Assembly (NCBI RefSeq): GCF_000331105.1
Contig: NC_020054.1
Coordinates: 5,955,815 to 6,019,814, forward strand
Direction: 5' to 3'
DNA from: Fibrella aestuarina BUZ 2
GTDB taxonomy: Bacteria > Bacteroidota > Bacteroidia > Cytophagales > Spirosomataceae
Length of the DNA: 64,000 bases
Under the pieces are notes generated by a model that was not told the origin of the DNA, ran no database searches, and saw only the letters and a list, made by a program, of their open reading frames with translations. The translations under genes were made by a program, and so were the position numbers. This document shows, piece after piece, positions 63,705 to 64,000 of this stretch; the first letter of the stretch is position 1; each line of letters opens with the position of its first letter.

Positions 63705-64000
63705 TTAATAGGCTTTGGGGATCACCTTTCCCTGGTTCAGCTCCCACAGATAACCGTCGGGGTCGGGGAAATAGATTTGGGTGACGCCATCGAACCGTAC
63801 CTGCTTATGGTAGGTGATATTCTTTGACTTCAGGTACGCTTCCGACTTGGCGATGTCATCGACGAACAGGGCAAAGTGGCTGGCGTTTTTGTCGTGAATA
63901 ATCTGTTCGGTATCGGGGCGGCCCGCCATCAGGTGCAGTTGCTGGCCGTTGCCCAGATCGAACCACGAACGGATGGCTTTCAGGTTTTCGGGCACGGGGA
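63705..64000 (-). CDS. VOC (glyoxalase/dioxygenase) family protein, right-partial
   Basis: The C-terminal 98 or so residues of a VOC metalloenzyme-type protein. Visible are SWFDLGNGQQLHLM with a ligand His, HFALFVDDIAKSEAYLKSKN, and IYFPDPDGYLWELNQG with the last ligand Glu. The frame stays open to the right edge. The GTG at 63995 is unlikely to be the real start, because the first beta-alpha unit of the module is missing from it. Substrate unknown. Confidence 0.8.
   Translation of the reverse strand, partial: PVPENLKAIRSWFDLGNGQQLHLMAGRPDTEQIIHDKNASHFALFVDDIAKSEAYLKSKNITYHKQVRFDGVTQIYFPDPDGYLWELNQGKVIPKAY

Noticed and set aside
1..64000. tRNA and rRNA genes
   Set aside because: No stretch with rRNA-like conservation or cloverleaf-with-TTCGA/TTCAA signature stood out in gaps. 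A tRNA scan was not possible here, so a missed one cannot be wholly excluded.

Overview
The window looks like chromosome from a Bacteroidota of the order Cytophagales, probably a Spirosoma/Fibrella-type member of the Spirosomaceae. This is inferred from a GC content near 58%, TAnnTTTG-type promoters, a GLPGLI protein beside an outer-membrane beta-barrel receptor, a ParE-type topoisomerase subunit and the character of the recognisable proteins. I see no rRNA, tRNA, CRISPR array or insertion sequence.

Layout. 1-13.4 kb is housekeeping: pdxA with an odd N-terminal tail, a yicC-type endoribonuclease, uxuA and uxaC (hexuronate breakdown), a secreted M28 peptidase, a Tat-exported HisC-like aminotransferase, truC, a UbiA-like membrane protein, pheA and parE. 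13.6-37.3 kb is a co-directional surface-polysaccharide locus. It holds an SLBB exporter, a Wzz-like protein, an ABC exporter pair, a DegT-type aminotransferase, WbqC and NeuD-like proteins, eight or nine glycosyltransferases, a Wzy/ligase-like membrane protein, two acyl/acetyltransferases and a WecA-type initiating transferase. 37.4-46 kb is mixed: DUF2147, a lone response regulator between two related RNA-like elements, an LpxL-like acyltransferase, an uncharacterised lipoprotein, a BtuF-like protein, and the GLPGLI/receptor pair. 46-57.4 kb holds three tandem tldD-tldE pairs, the third flanked by a zeta-type and a VapBC-type toxin-antitoxin module. 57.4-64 kb has DinB/DUF1572/SnoaL-like small proteins, a MocR-type regulator operon (regulator, CocE-type hydrolase, PanE-like reductase) and a VOC protein cut by the right edge.

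Four things stand out. (1) Many intergenic gaps hold a long hairpin with 26-44 base arms whose sequence is different at each place, several of them perfect. (2) The word ACGTACC/GGTACGT occurs at least 75 times by hand count where roughly 8 are expected from base composition. (3) All three TldD proteins carry a twin-arginine signal while their TldE partners have none, which suggests export as a complex. (4) Two copies of a conserved, terminator-ending RNA-like element lie upstream of two minus-strand genes at 37.9 and 38.8 kb.
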